Source: Penicillus capitatus (Eukaryota; Chlorophyta). From it: a stretch of 64,000 bases of DNA. Every line of letters begins with the position of its first letter. Positions within the stretch are counted from its first letter, which is position 1. Below, in pieces: positions 1-10,197 of this stretch. The position numbers were made by a program, and so were the translations under genes. The notes below the pieces were generated by a model. The model searched no databases, was not told the origin of the DNA, and saw nothing but the letters and a program-made list of their open reading frames with translations. The stretch spans positions 496,001 to 560,000 of the forward strand of contig OZ287700.1 of NCBI GenBank assembly GCA_965649825.1, in the 5' to 3' direction.

Positions 1-1240
1 AAGATGTCACATCTTCAAGCCAGAGAAGAGCTCCTTGTTGCAGAGATCTGTCCGGAAGATGATCCAGTTCCTCTGCCGAGTGTTCAGTGCCCGTGATGTC
101 AAAGAACGGCGATCGTTGACTCAGGATGGATGCCTCCACACGTGATACCGGATTCCAGGAGTGCGGACGAGATCGACTGCATCAGCTGGGCTCTTCTTGA
201 GCAGATGACTTCTGTTCTTAAAAAGATCGAGGATGCCTTAGGTCAGACTTCTCAGAAGATGCACTCCAGATTCCTTCGGCGCACTTTCAACACGAGGCAG
301 CAAACCAGATTCTTCTCATGTGCAGAGCCTTCAAATTGACAAGGGGCTCCCTTTCTTGATGGCTCCATCGCTTTTGTAAGCGATCGATCCAGGTTCTCTA
401 TCGAATTTTGAGACTCCAGGTGGGTGAAAACACTCCACTTGCCTATATGCATGCAACGACGTTTCCAAGCATCAAAATGGATCCAAAAACATCAGCGAAA
501 AACTACTCCAGCCTCGTTCGGGAAGATCAATCTTGTTTCTGTGGACGATCGCATGTAAAGATGAGGTTGGTATCCAGTTGTCCTGTGCTCATTGATGCAT
601 GATCCTCTACTTCGTCAGCTGCTTCTCCTCGACATGTTTTTTCTTCATCTCTGGCATGAACACTAGCCGGATCCTTGTCGGAGCATTCATTTCCTGTATT
701 GTCTAGATCACAACACGCTAGAAGAACATGACAGGCCTTACGGTAGAGGATTCAATAAATGACTGTCCATGTCGGTTGTCTGGCAGCAAAGTATGCTTCA
801 AAAGAGAGTCCACACTCGAAAGACCATCTCTCTTCATCAACATTGAATCATGGGTCTCTCCACTTCTCTGGTCAGCATGTGTAGTGTAGTCCGTGCATTC
901 CCTAGCCACAGTCAATGCTCTCGGCCGATGTGATACGACCGCTGCCCATTGGTTGACAACAAGAACGGGTCCAGACTCCGACGACCATCATAAAACGGTC
1001 CATCGCCTTTGATTGGATGAAGTCGATGCAAAACTGGTTGCTTCTGATGACCGCTATAGAAGGACAGAAGAGTCAGGGATCTGAACAATAAACAAGAGTG
1101 ACTCACTTTCTTCGTGTCACCGAAGGATCCATCCAAACAGCAGTTCTTCAGCACAGTTTCAAGGCGACATGCCACAGGCTTTGTCGCACAAAGGGAAACA
1201 ATTTGAAGGGTAGATCCAGGAAAGGAAGTGATTTCTTGCA
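1..1240. other. Left-edge region without a confident gene
   Basis: No open stretch here exceeds about 65 codons except antisense frames that run into the repeat array to the right. A short open run at 2-155 on the plus strand could be the tail of an exon of a gene starting outside the window, but nothing in it is recognisable. I see no convincing splice pair, tRNA or promoter. The region may be non-coding, or may hold parts of a rapidly evolving gene. Confidence 0.4.
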
Positions 1241-1259
1241 GCAGCACATGCGAAGCGGC

Positions 1260-1950
1260 ATGTGGCCAGCCTTTAGCAGATGACAGCGAATCGGTCCATG
1301 CAGAGTGACATGCAGCCAGCCTCCAGCAGCAAATAACAGAAAATAGGACGAGGATGGCCTCCGGGCAGTAAAACAGCAAAAACAAAGGACCATGACAGCC
1401 CTCCATTCACAGTAAATAACATAAAATCGGTTCGGGCAAAGTGACAAGTAGCCAACCTCCAGCAGCAAATAATAAAAAGGACGACAGCCTCCAGCAACAG
1501 CATACAGCCTGACAGCCTCCAAGCAGCAAGTCAGAGAGTAGAACAACGAGGGCCTCCGGGTACAAAACCAAATGACCATGACAGCCTCCAGCCACAGCAA
1601 AGTAACAGGTAAGACCATACAGCCTCCATCAGTAAGTGATAGCAAATCGGACCGTGAGAGCCTCCATGCATCATAAAAAGGCAGACAGAAAGTAGGGCGA
1701 CAGACACCAGCCAAGGTACACAACAAAGCAGACAATAGGACGACCAGCGCCTTCGGGCAGCAAAAGAGCAAACCAAACGATCATGACAGCCTCCGGCAAA
1801 TCAGAACATGGCAGCCACCATCACAGTAAAACAGCAAGTAGGACATTAGTGCTTTCATGAGTAAATAGGCAGCAAGTCGGACAGTGAGAGCCTCCATGTG
1901 CCAGAAAATAGCAAAATAGCAAGACCATGAGTGTCTCCATCCACAGGAAA
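1260..1950. repeat. Degenerate tandem array with GACAGCCTCCA core
   Basis: A core close to GACAGCCTCCAGCAGCAAAT recurs many times with spacing of roughly 40-70 bases, interleaved with A-rich spacers (AAATAGGACGA, GACCATGACAG, CAGTAAAACAGCAA). The copies are diverged and vary in length, so this is an old minisatellite-like array and not a recent duplication. Antisense frames through it give leucine/tryptophan-rich repeated peptides such as LLLEAVMVL. They follow from the repeat composition and are not taken as genes. Confidence 0.6.
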
Positions 1951-2146
1951 ACAGCAAAGAAACCCGCTAGTCCTCATACCCAAAACAATGATAAACGAGC
2001 CAACCACAACAAAGCGAAGGTGGAATGGCAGAAAAAGAACAAAAAAGAAAACAGCCACTCGGACTCTTTTTGTTTTTTTTTTTATTTTTTATGCCCCCGA
2101 AGAGAAAACAGCTTCCAAAGGAGACTAGAAAAGTAGGGCTCCTAAA

Positions 2147-3541
2147 CTAGTCTTGGATAAAGACCTACACAAAAAGCATCAGTAGAAGAGACAAAAGAAA
2201 GAGGATTTACTTACACATTGTCCGGAGAGGAAGAACAAACGCTCCGGAATGGCAGACTGACTTAGGGGAACGCATTCTCCAGACAGAAAGTACGGACGGG
2301 GAGGAATTCCAAGTCTGCCCACAGAAAAAATAAAGGGGCGCTGAGGAAAAACAGGTGGGCTGGTGAGGGAGAAGATGGAGGTGCGCTGGGGAATGGCGGG
2401 AGGACGGGAGGGTAGAGAATACAACAGAGGACGGGGTGGGATAAGAGGAGGAGGTGTCGCGGGGATGCAAAAGACTTGGGGGCGTGAAGGAAAGAGATGA
2501 GAAGGAGGCTGGATGTTCTGCAAAGAAGGCGGGAAAAAGGTGGGCTGAGAAGGTGGAGAAGGGGTCCACTGCATGGTCGGAGAGGTCGAGGACGGCGGTG
2601 GAGGCAAAGGTGTCTGAGTGGGCGCTGGCTGGGATCGAGGAGACTGAGAGAAGAAAACTGGCTGAGACAGTGGAGGCTCGGAGAAGGCTGGCTGTGAGGA
2701 TGGTGGAGCAAAGGAAGGAGGCCTGAGAGACTCGGATGGCTGCGAATACGCTGGCTGCGACCGAGGCTGTGAGGACGACCGCGGAGGCTGGGTGGGCTGC
2801 TGCGATGTAGAGGGTGGTGGAGGACAAGGCTGCAGCGAGATCGAAGGCGGATTGCACGGAGATGGCTGATGGTGTGCCTGCAAAACAAACCTGTCAGAAG
2901 AGATTGTGTTGAAAGAGAGACTTGCTTACCTCTCCGCCCCCGTTGCCTGTGGCAGACTGGCCCTCTTGGGCCAGTCGTTCTCTCCTCTCTTGAGAGGAGA
3001 GAACTCTCGCGCGCCGTGCCTGTCGTGCCTGCCGAGGCTGTTCGGTTTGGCCCCTATTGGGGCCAAATCGAACAGGAGGGGCCTGCTGCTGTAGCAGCTC
3101 GGTGCCCCTCTGAGCAGTTGTCTGGGCCTTTAAGACCCAGAACAACCGCTCACGCTCGGCCTCCTCCATGTTTCGGAAAGCCCTGGGTGGCCGATTGCCC
3201 AGGACTTCCTGCAGCGTCACCTGCGCGAACCTAGAACAACACACAGCGCTCAGTACCTTAGAAGCATCAAGTATGTCGCCAGAGAAGAAAGCTGCGATAG
3301 GGCAGAACACAAAAACAGGAAAAAAGAGATGCGTCCCGGAAATCAGAGCGACAGTTGCGTGCCCGGAATCATGCATGCGCGAACGAAAAATACGCAGCCG
3401 GACGCATACACGAGCATGGAAATCGTGCAAGCGGCTGACGACAGGCTCCGTTGCGCGTGGCGCGTCGACGCATGGCTTGAGGACTTACGGCTTTCCTGGA
3501 TAGCCGTAGTCGTCCTCAGTCATCATGTGTGAATCCGCCAT
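2147..3541 (-). CDS. Proline/serine-rich protein, unknown function
   Basis: Four exons are supported on the minus strand: 3541-3489, 3230-2930, 2877-2215 and 2164-2147. All introns are GT-AG, and frame is kept across the joins. The first intron is unusually long for this genome (258 bp); the others are 50-52 bp. The N-terminus (MADSHMMTEDDYGYPGKP) leads into a charged segment around VTLQEVLGNRPPRAF. An arginine/glutamine-rich middle follows, then about 220 residues dominated by Pro, Ser and Gln with many PPSQP-like runs. No catalytic domain is recognised. The last two thirds look intrinsically disordered. Exon 2 is built from consecutive inverted repeats (described separately). It could be an RNA-processing or transcription scaffold, but that is a guess from composition only. 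Confidence 0.6.
2955..3203. repeat. Series of perfect inverted repeats inside an exon
   Basis: At least five stem-loops lie side by side: 2955-2976 (9-bp stem, 4-nt loop), 2977-3004 (13-bp stem, 2-nt loop), 3038-3075 (17-bp stem with one G/T, 4-nt loop), 3077-3109 (outer AGGGGC/GCCCCT with a nested 6-bp stem), and 3121-3141 (TCTGGG/CCCAGA plus inner CTT/AAG). A weaker one spans 3182-3203. They fill nearly the whole second exon of the proline-rich gene. Confidence 0.8.
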
Positions 3542-4653
3542 CTTCGTCGACAGTAGCTCGCAGCGAACAGGAACTCAGAAACTCAGAAACTCGAGTGCGG
3601 AAGGGTCTACGACAGGACCTTTATAGGCCGCCTCGGTTGCTGTCCCGCGGCCGGCGAGCGGAGGATCGGAACAGTGACCGTTTGGCGGCGCCTGCATGCG
3701 CCGCCGGACAGAGGAGCGGCCGCCGCAGGACCGGAAACTCAGCATGCTGTCGTCGGGGCGCGCTACGCGAACAGGAGAGCGTTTGTGGAAACTCGGAAGA
3801 GTGTTTTACAGGCGAAGTGTTTTACAGAATACCCGCTGTGCTGTTCTCTAAGTGTAACCTGAGACGCATCTTCTGCAGCCGTTGCAACGCGACCTCAGAA
3901 CGACGAACCGTTCGGGCCAGCTCGGCGCTGCCCGGGCAGAACGAAGAGGCAGGCGTTCTCTCTGGCAAAAGCGGCAAGGACTCTGCGTCGAGGCGGCCGC
4001 CTCTTTCGGACGCCTTAGTCGCGAGCCCCGTCGGTAGGGCGTTCTGCGACGGTGTAACGCGAACCGGTTGCAGGAGTTGTCCATGGCGCTAACTCCCTCG
4101 AACATGGAAGGCGGCACAGAACGGCGCCTTCTGCGACAACCAGACGGCCCTGAAGCCGCGGTTTCAGTTCGCGTTCGCGCACTGCGCCGGTGTTTCGGAA
4201 CTCGCCGTTCACTGAGGCCAATGACTCGGTCGCTTTTCACGCCGGCGGCGCAACCTCTTTGCTCTGCCAGCCCATCGACAACTGGCATTCGCGTAGGAGT
4301 GTAGAGAGGCGGCGGAGTTTAGGAGACGTCAATGAGATCAGTTGGAACTCGTCTTTCTTAAAAACTGTCTAACCTCGCCGCGCATGAGTTATTCGTTTTG
4401 AACCCACATGTCCATACTTTCCACTGCATAATCAACTGAATCGCTGCGAAGTGCCAAAGCTGAATTCTCCGAGCGTATCTACTGTGCATGCTATTCCATT
4501 CACGGTGCAACCCACGCCATGCTTTTCTCGAGGCTCTTTTGGTGTTATGTAATGGCGGCGATGCCCCTTATTGCGATCGCAGGCGCATCCGCAGACTACG
4601 GTGCTCAAGCACACGCGGCAGGTTAGACGTGCGTGGACATACAGCAGCCTCGG
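3542..4653. other. Intergenic region, about 1.1 kb, GC-rich
   Basis: The region upstream of the proline-rich gene contains open frames on both strands, up to 187 codons at 3529-4092. They overlap one another, are rich in Arg and Cys, and resemble nothing known, which is typical of chance frames in GC-rich DNA. A short plus-strand frame beginning at 4083 (MALTPSNMEGG) is the least unlikely candidate for a small exon. Promoters for the two flanking divergent genes probably lie here. Confidence 0.4.
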
Positions 4654-5451
4654 ATGTCCAGAACTGCAGGGCACAGTAGCGGGCGGCGTTTGAAACTCCA
4701 TCCCCGAGACTATGCCTTTGGCGGCTCGATGAGGTTCCGCTCGGACAACCAAGCCTTCTCTGCCAGTCTGGCCGTCTCGCCCTACTACCTCGTGATGTTG
4801 GCGTCGAAGAACTCTGGAGAGTTCGGCGAAGGACTAGCGACAGCTGTCGCCTACGCAGCGGACGTGCGTCCCGAGAATTGGTTTGCCTACGCGACCGGCA
4901 GAGATGTCGACGAAGATCTCATCCGTCTGCTGGCGCACGGACCGGTCGCCCACACAGACGCCGCGCTCTACCGAGGTCCGTCGAGCGACCGCAACTCCGC
5001 AATTATCCGAATCCGCCGTCTCTGTTCCGCAGAGGACGGAGAACTGCGCGGAGACGCGTATGCGAGAGCGCGTGGTAACTTGGTGGCTTTCTCGCGTGCC
5101 TACGTCCATCTGATGGAAGAGGCGGCGCTGGAGGGTATCGATCTCAGGGCCAGATCTCAGGCACGAGCGACGGCGGTGTCCGAAAAAAGCAAAGACGACA
5201 TCACGCTGCGCAGACTCTTCGAACGCTTTGTCGAGGACTACGAATCCGAGGCCAGCGTGCTGGCCGTCGTCGACGCCGATGTCTCTGCTGACGGCGCGAC
5301 AGCGAAACAAGAGGCGACGGCGGAGACAGACGACAGCGAAGAAGGAAGAAACTGTGCACGGGTGTGGTTGAAGGGGGAAGCGAGGGAAGGCGACCTGACA
5401 GAAGATGGTCTCCTTGTGCGTGGATGGGATGCAAATGCCTTCGGATGCTAA
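4654..5451 (+). CDS. Orphan protein of about 265 residues
   Basis: This is a single long open exon. The first in-frame ATG gives MSRTAGHSSGRRLKLHP, and the frame itself is open from 4633. Composition is balanced and protein-like: an Ala-rich helical middle (LATAVAYAADVRPENWFAYA), a second helical block around RARGNLVAFSRAYVHLMEEA, and an acidic Ala/Glu/Asp tail ending DANAFGC. No signal peptide, membrane segment or known motif is visible. The antisense frames in the same place are shorter. The stop lies 30 bp from the convergent stop of the next gene, which is the normal spacing in this window and supports its reality. An upstream exon cannot be excluded. Confidence 0.55.
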   Translation: MSRTAGHSSGRRLKLHPRDYAFGGSMRFRSDNQAFSASLAVSPYYLVMLASKNSGEFGEGLATAVAYAADVRPENWFAYATGRDVDEDLIRLLAHGPVAHTDAALYRGPSSDRNSAIIRIRRLCSAEDGELRGDAYARARGNLVAFSRAYVHLMEEAALEGIDLRARSQARATAVSEKSKDDITLRRLFERFVEDYESEASVLAVVDADVSADGATAKQEATAETDDSEEGRNCARVWLKGEAREGDLTEDGLLVRGWDANAFGC

Positions 5452-5481
5452 GGCAATGGTGGTGCACTTTGCAAAAGATAC

Positions 5482-6335
5482 TCAATCCACACGGTGTCTG
5501 TTGAATTCCTCGTATTCTTCCACGGTGGCTTGACTAACGGCTCTTGCCCTTTCGGTCATGCGCTGCCGGGCGTCCTCCTACGAGAACCTGTCGCGTGCGC
5601 GACCCGCGAACTTATCCGGATGCCATTTCTGTGACTCCTGTGACATTGGACAGAAAAACGCTTTTGGCGACGGCCATTCTTGTAATGTGTACCCGCAAAA
5701 CGCAGATTTGCAGAGTGATGCTGGCGTGGCTTGGCCGTCGGCAACCTCCTCTTGCCAAAGCGCTGCAGCAGATTGTGCGATTCCTGATCTCCTGATCCCC
5801 TATTATTTTTCCACTTTTTCTTTGCTCAAGGGAGACGGCATGTTCCGTTTGAAGATGCCGGCCACACTATATCGAGCTCACACATAGATAGTTCTTGATC
5901 TCTCCACTTGCAACGCAGATACCCTCATCATGTACACAGCATTCGCCAACGCATCTCCGCAGATACATCTTCTAGGCATCCATCCGTATTCTTAACCTTA
6001 TCTCTGGATTATCGACAAGGATTGCATCCGTCACCGAGGAGGGAATGCAACATCAACGCACTTCTCGTCCAATGTGTCTTTCTCCGATGGCAGAGATGAT
6101 CGTGATGCACTTTTGCGCTGTTCTTGGAATAGTTGCCAGGATTTCGCTTGTTCGCTTTGGCGACGACATTTCTTTCCTTGTCGATAGCGTCTAAGCTGAT
6201 CGATCTTCTCGAGCCTGGGATTCAGCTCTTCGTTGCTCCTGCCATGCGTGTCATTACCTGTGTCGATCGCTGTTTTCTTGTTGCCTTTCTCTGCCGTTTG
6301 CCCTCCTCGATATCGTTCCAATAAGGATCATTCAT
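5482..6335 (-). CDS. NFKBIL1-like protein with truncated J-domain
   Basis: Near the C-terminus the frame reads QKWHPDKF and then a helical tail, MTERARAVSQATVEEYEEF. NFKBIL1-type proteins have the same combination of an RWHPDKF J-domain-like core followed by a helix resembling RVKEVSQAL. Upstream exons encode a very basic stretch (YWNDIEEGKRQRKATRK, then RYRQGKKCRRQSEQAKSW), as in the linker of this family. The usual N-terminal ankyrin repeats are not seen. Introns include one near 6170-6250 and one just before the last exon, which could be only 26 bp (5560-5585). The start is uncertain: 6335 is the first ATG of the frame, while a frame reaching 6537 has no ATG. Family members act in nuclear RNA processing and innate signalling; the role here is unknown. 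Confidence 0.45.
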
Positions 6336-6494
6336 CGCTCCTTTTTCTTTCTGGTCACTCTTTTCTCTCACGCACTTTCCCAGTGGCTCTCTCTTTTGAC
6401 GGTTTTGCTTCTTTAGCTGACGTTCTCGTCATCATTACGACCTGGATGATGCATCCATGTACGAATCGCGTTTGACGAAGAGGCCTAGGTAAAA

Positions 6495-7558
6495 ATGCAC
6501 CTGTCTGCCGGCGTCGCCTCTCGTTCCTCTCTGTCACGTCGACTGCGTTTTCGTAAGGCCTTGTCGGGTCGTGCGCGCTACCGTGTCAAGACCAAGACGT
6601 TGTGTTTTGGCGGAAAGCTCAATGAAGGACGACGACGTTCGCATGAACGTCTGCTGAGATATCCCAATGGCGACATCCGTCTCATCCGTTACCCTGCCAC
6701 CGAGTCCGAAGCCGAACCTGAAGTCATGGATTCCATTAAAGCCGAAAACGGTCCATCAGCACAACACCCTTCCCGTCCAGCTTCGGCAACGACTCCGCCG
6801 AAAACGAGTGTGAGCTGTTTTGCCTCTCCGCCCCTGTCCTTTCGCGATCTGCCGCTTCAGGATCTGCCGAGTTCACCAGACGAACTGATCCGATTGATCC
6901 GTTCCAGTTCTTACATCAAAGCCCAGAAAGAACACCAGCGACGCATTCGAGAGAGTTACCAGGTTTGACAGGACTGAAGAGTGCAACCAGATCTCTCACA
7001 CTCTTCGCTCTGCTAGATTATGGAGAATTCGCCATGGCCGGCAGAACAGAAACTGTACATTCTCACCCTCAGTGACCCCTCGGCCAACTCGCCGCGCATG
7101 TACACCTTGCGCACGCGTCTGCATCAAGAGGCGGCGACGAATCGACTCAAACGGGTGCGCTTGACGATGCATGCATCTTACCCCTGACACGGGCAACGCG
7201 ATTCTTCAGATGTTTCGGGGTCCAAATTTCAAAGGAGATTTCATTCAAGTGGACCGAATGGCGGACGGCGTGATCACGTTCTTAGACGTCGACAACGCCG
7301 AGCGTTTCAAATCTCTCCTGGAGGCAGAACAGACGCACGCACCCGTAATAGACCCGCTCTCTACACACTGCCACTCACGAGATGCTGATGTCTATCCAGA
7401 TTGAGATCTGTGAGATGACATCGGGTACGTTGTTTCGCGGCTGTCTCGATGCCAGAGCGGTAGTCGTTTGGATGAAACTGCATGACTACTGCCCGACCGT
7501 CTCCGAAATCACCACCTCACTCAAAGCTCAACTGTCGCTGGAAGGAGACGATGTTTAG
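6495..7558 (+). CDS. Probable plastid protein with DUF3110-like domain
   Basis: Four exons join in phase 0: 6495-6962, 7017-7154, 7210-7344 and 7400-7558, with introns of 54, 55 and 55 bp. The first 40 residues are rich in Ser, Arg and Leu with almost no acidic residues, like a transit peptide. The second half has the pattern of cyanobacterial and plastid DUF3110: a strand EQKLYILTLSD, then MYTLRTR, then ITFLDVDNAERFKSLLEAE followed by a second strand. In DUF3110 the equivalent reads roughly YVLLFN...VVLMFEDEDDATRFALLLEAQ. A low-complexity stretch of about 100 residues separates the targeting region from the domain. The assignment is by pattern only. The exon structure is firm, the family name less so. 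Confidence 0.55.
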
Positions 7559-7798
7559 CAGTGCGACGCCTGACTTCGTTTATCTAATGTATATTACCAC
7601 CAAAGAACGTTTCCTATGCATCTGATGTGACATGGCATGATTGACAGCACGCTGAACGACAACAACACATTTAACAACGAATGGACTGACTGTTCGCGTC
7701 CCGCCACGCTCGTCCTCATTTTCTACGCGGGCAGTTTGATTTGATTTGTATTTTTTTGTTTCTTGGGTAGGTGCGTCTGGGACTCAGCCAATTGGTCT

Positions 7799-9373
7799 AT
7801 GGGTGACGATTCGGTGCCGTTGGCACGTTCGACAGTTCTGCGACTGCGTGGCCTTCCTTTCCAAGCAACCGAAGGCGATATTGAGCAGTTTTTCGAGGGC
7901 TACAAACTCACCCAATGCATTATTTGCAAACGCAACGGTATGCCGCGCTGTCATAGGCTCATACGAGTCTCGTTATCTCAGGTCGCGCCACGGGCGAAGC
8001 GTACGTTCAATTGGAGACGGAGGCACTGGCAGGACGTGCCATGTATGAACTGAACTGCAAATACGTGGGTCGCCGCTACATCGAGTCCGTAACCGCATCC
8101 GCCGTCACTTTCGTGACCCTATCAGCGCTGTGCTGCAGAATCTTCGAAGCACTAGAAACGGATATCGCGAGCAACGCAGCATATGAAATGAAGGGCGTTG
8201 CAGGATATGTCTTGCGACTGAGGGGATTGCCTTACTCCGCTAACCGAAGAGACGTCGAGATGTTCTTCGAAGGACTGGACATCTGTAAAGGCGAAGAGAG
8301 CGTTGTCTTCTCCGTCACATCACAAGGAAAACCCACCGGAGAGGCTTACGTTGAATTCATGAATGAGCAATGTCAACAGGAAGCCATGAAGAAGCACAAG
8401 GAACACATGGGCAGTCGCTACATTGAGCTCTTCAAGTCGACAAAGGCAGATCTGCTCCAGGCCCTTCAGCAGAACCGATTCTATCAGGAACAGGCAGAGA
8501 GACGACTGCAGTTGTCTCAGACAGTCATCGGACTGCCATCTGTGCTGGACAATTCGCAGCAGCGGCTGAGAATGCAAGGATATGATGTTCAAGTAGAGGA
8601 GATGTCTAATGTTTTGAAAGGTAAAAGAGTGAGCGTATAAGTGGTTGAATGTGTGAGATGTGTGAGGTATAGGATTGAATATGCGTGAACGGTCTCCATT
8701 GGCGTTGTCTCCTACAGCTCCTCCGTTTATGTCGTCCACTTATGATGGTGGACAAAATTTCAGAGTGGCACCCCCGCCGCCGCCACCTCAGCAGTACGTC
8801 ACACATCCATCCAGTTATGTCAATTCCCATCAGTACTTCATTCCAGACCAGTCCCTCAATCGATCGGGTGGCCTTTCTGGACAGCCTTATGTACAAGGCA
8901 GTCAGATGTATGATATCCATCATCCCCATCTCCACCCCCTCCACCTTCCTCACCAGAATCGACAGAGACTTCCTCAGCAAGGACAGATGCGTTCGCCGGA
9001 TGTGATGGTCCGACATCAGGGTGGAGGAAGCTACATGATGCGCCCTCCTGTCATGCGGCAGCCCCATCAGATCATGCTGCGCTATCCTTCACGTGAGGCA
9101 TGGATGTACGACCGTCCACAGGGTCCACTCTCTGCGGTAGACATGCCAGAGGAGGGCGGTTTCAATATGTCCTATGTTGGTGCCCTGCAGACGAACACGA
9201 TGGTTGCCAGTCCTTCCGGTTCCATCCAGACACCTTGCCCAATGCCGATTGGTTCGCAACACGCGCTTCCTGAGATGCTGGATGGTGGCGAGATGTTTGA
9301 ATTTGGTGATGGCGATGGCGGCAGCGGCAGTGGCGAAATGAGAAGTGCCCCCACTTCGCGAAAGAGTCAGTAA
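7799..9373 (+). CDS. hnRNP F/H-type RNA-binding protein, two qRRMs
   Basis: Exons are 7799-7937, 7982-8084, 8139-8620 and 8673-9373, with introns of 44, 54 and 52 bp. Two RNA-recognition motifs of the hnRNP F/H / ESRP (fusilli) class are clear. RRM1 has VLRLRGLPFQATEGDIEQFF and ATGEAYVQLE; RRM2 has VLRLRGLPYSANRRDVEMFF and PTGEAYVEF. Each has the typical GRYIE-like end (VGRRYIE, MGSRYIELF). The last exon is a disordered Pro/His/Gln/Met-rich tail with a PPPPPP run and acidic Gly-rich end. The family binds G-rich RNA and regulates splicing and polyadenylation. ATG 7799 is chosen because it is the first in frame; it sits 29 bp downstream of a possible leader-intron acceptor (TTGGGTAG at 7763-7770). 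Confidence 0.88.
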
Positions 9374-10197
9374 TTTGTTCAGGAATGTTCATGGCCGTCT
9401 GCAAACCGAGGGATGGAAGATGGATGAAATTGCAGTCCTATACGACTGCCCGTCGATGTTGTTAGTGATTTATGGCAAACGACTGATTTTAGCAAACCGT
9501 TAGTCCGGCAGCCATTCTCATTGCACTGACGCTTTTATCGAATTTCTTGACATTGCATAAGGGATCTGTTCTACACGTGCGTCGTCGCCTTGGCCTTGTG
9601 TTCAGATTTGATCAGCAACAAAATCATCATGATACCATTTCCAACCTGGTCCTATATCCAGATATGTGTGTTTGTGCCCCAACCCTGCCCAATTTGGTGT
9701 GAAGCCTGACATGGTGCGTCGTGCAACTAGCTTCAGAGTCGTATGCACATGGTCAGCGATTGACAGAACTTCAGTTTTTCATTTCGATAGTGCATTGCCT
9801 TTCTTGTTGTTGTTGTTGTTTTTAGACAGCCACGTTTCATCTGAGTTCTCCTTACCTCTCTTTTGTTTGTTGTCGTTGGATGTCTCATTCCATTGCTTTT
9901 CGATCATGTGTCATTGCGCTCCAGGGAAAGCACATTCCTGATAGTGGAAGAACCCATTGGATTGCGGTGTTGAATTCTCTGTGCATGGTGTAGAGATTTT
10001 CAGGAACTTAGTAATCTCTCTTCTACAACATTTCAACATCGAAACATTTGTTGTCTCTCTTCATTCTGCCCACGAGGAAACGACGTGGTTTTCACACTAG
10101 TATGACGCGAGGGGTGGCTCCTCAACAAAATGGAGGGATGGATCATCGATCGTCGGTTGTGGGTCCGTAGTATCTATCGTGAGAGGATGATGGTCAG
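9374..10197. other. Intergenic region, convergent genes, T-rich
   Basis: No supported gene. The stretch is T-rich on the plus strand with a short TTG run near 9805-9825. It includes the 3' untranslated regions of the RRM gene and of the convergent gene that ends at 10198. The ORF at 9666-9941 is short, Cys/Leu-rich and not convincing. Confidence 0.5.

Noticed and set aside
1148-1771. 207-codon minus-strand ORF rich in Leu, Trp and Cys
   Set aside because: It lies in the degenerate repeat array. The repeated LLEAV/GGW peptides mirror the DNA repeat and shift between frames.
3529-4092. 187-codon plus-strand ORF beside the proline-rich gene
   Set aside because: GC-rich chance frame with many Arg, Cys and Ser, overlapping an equally open antisense frame and the first exon of the minus gene.
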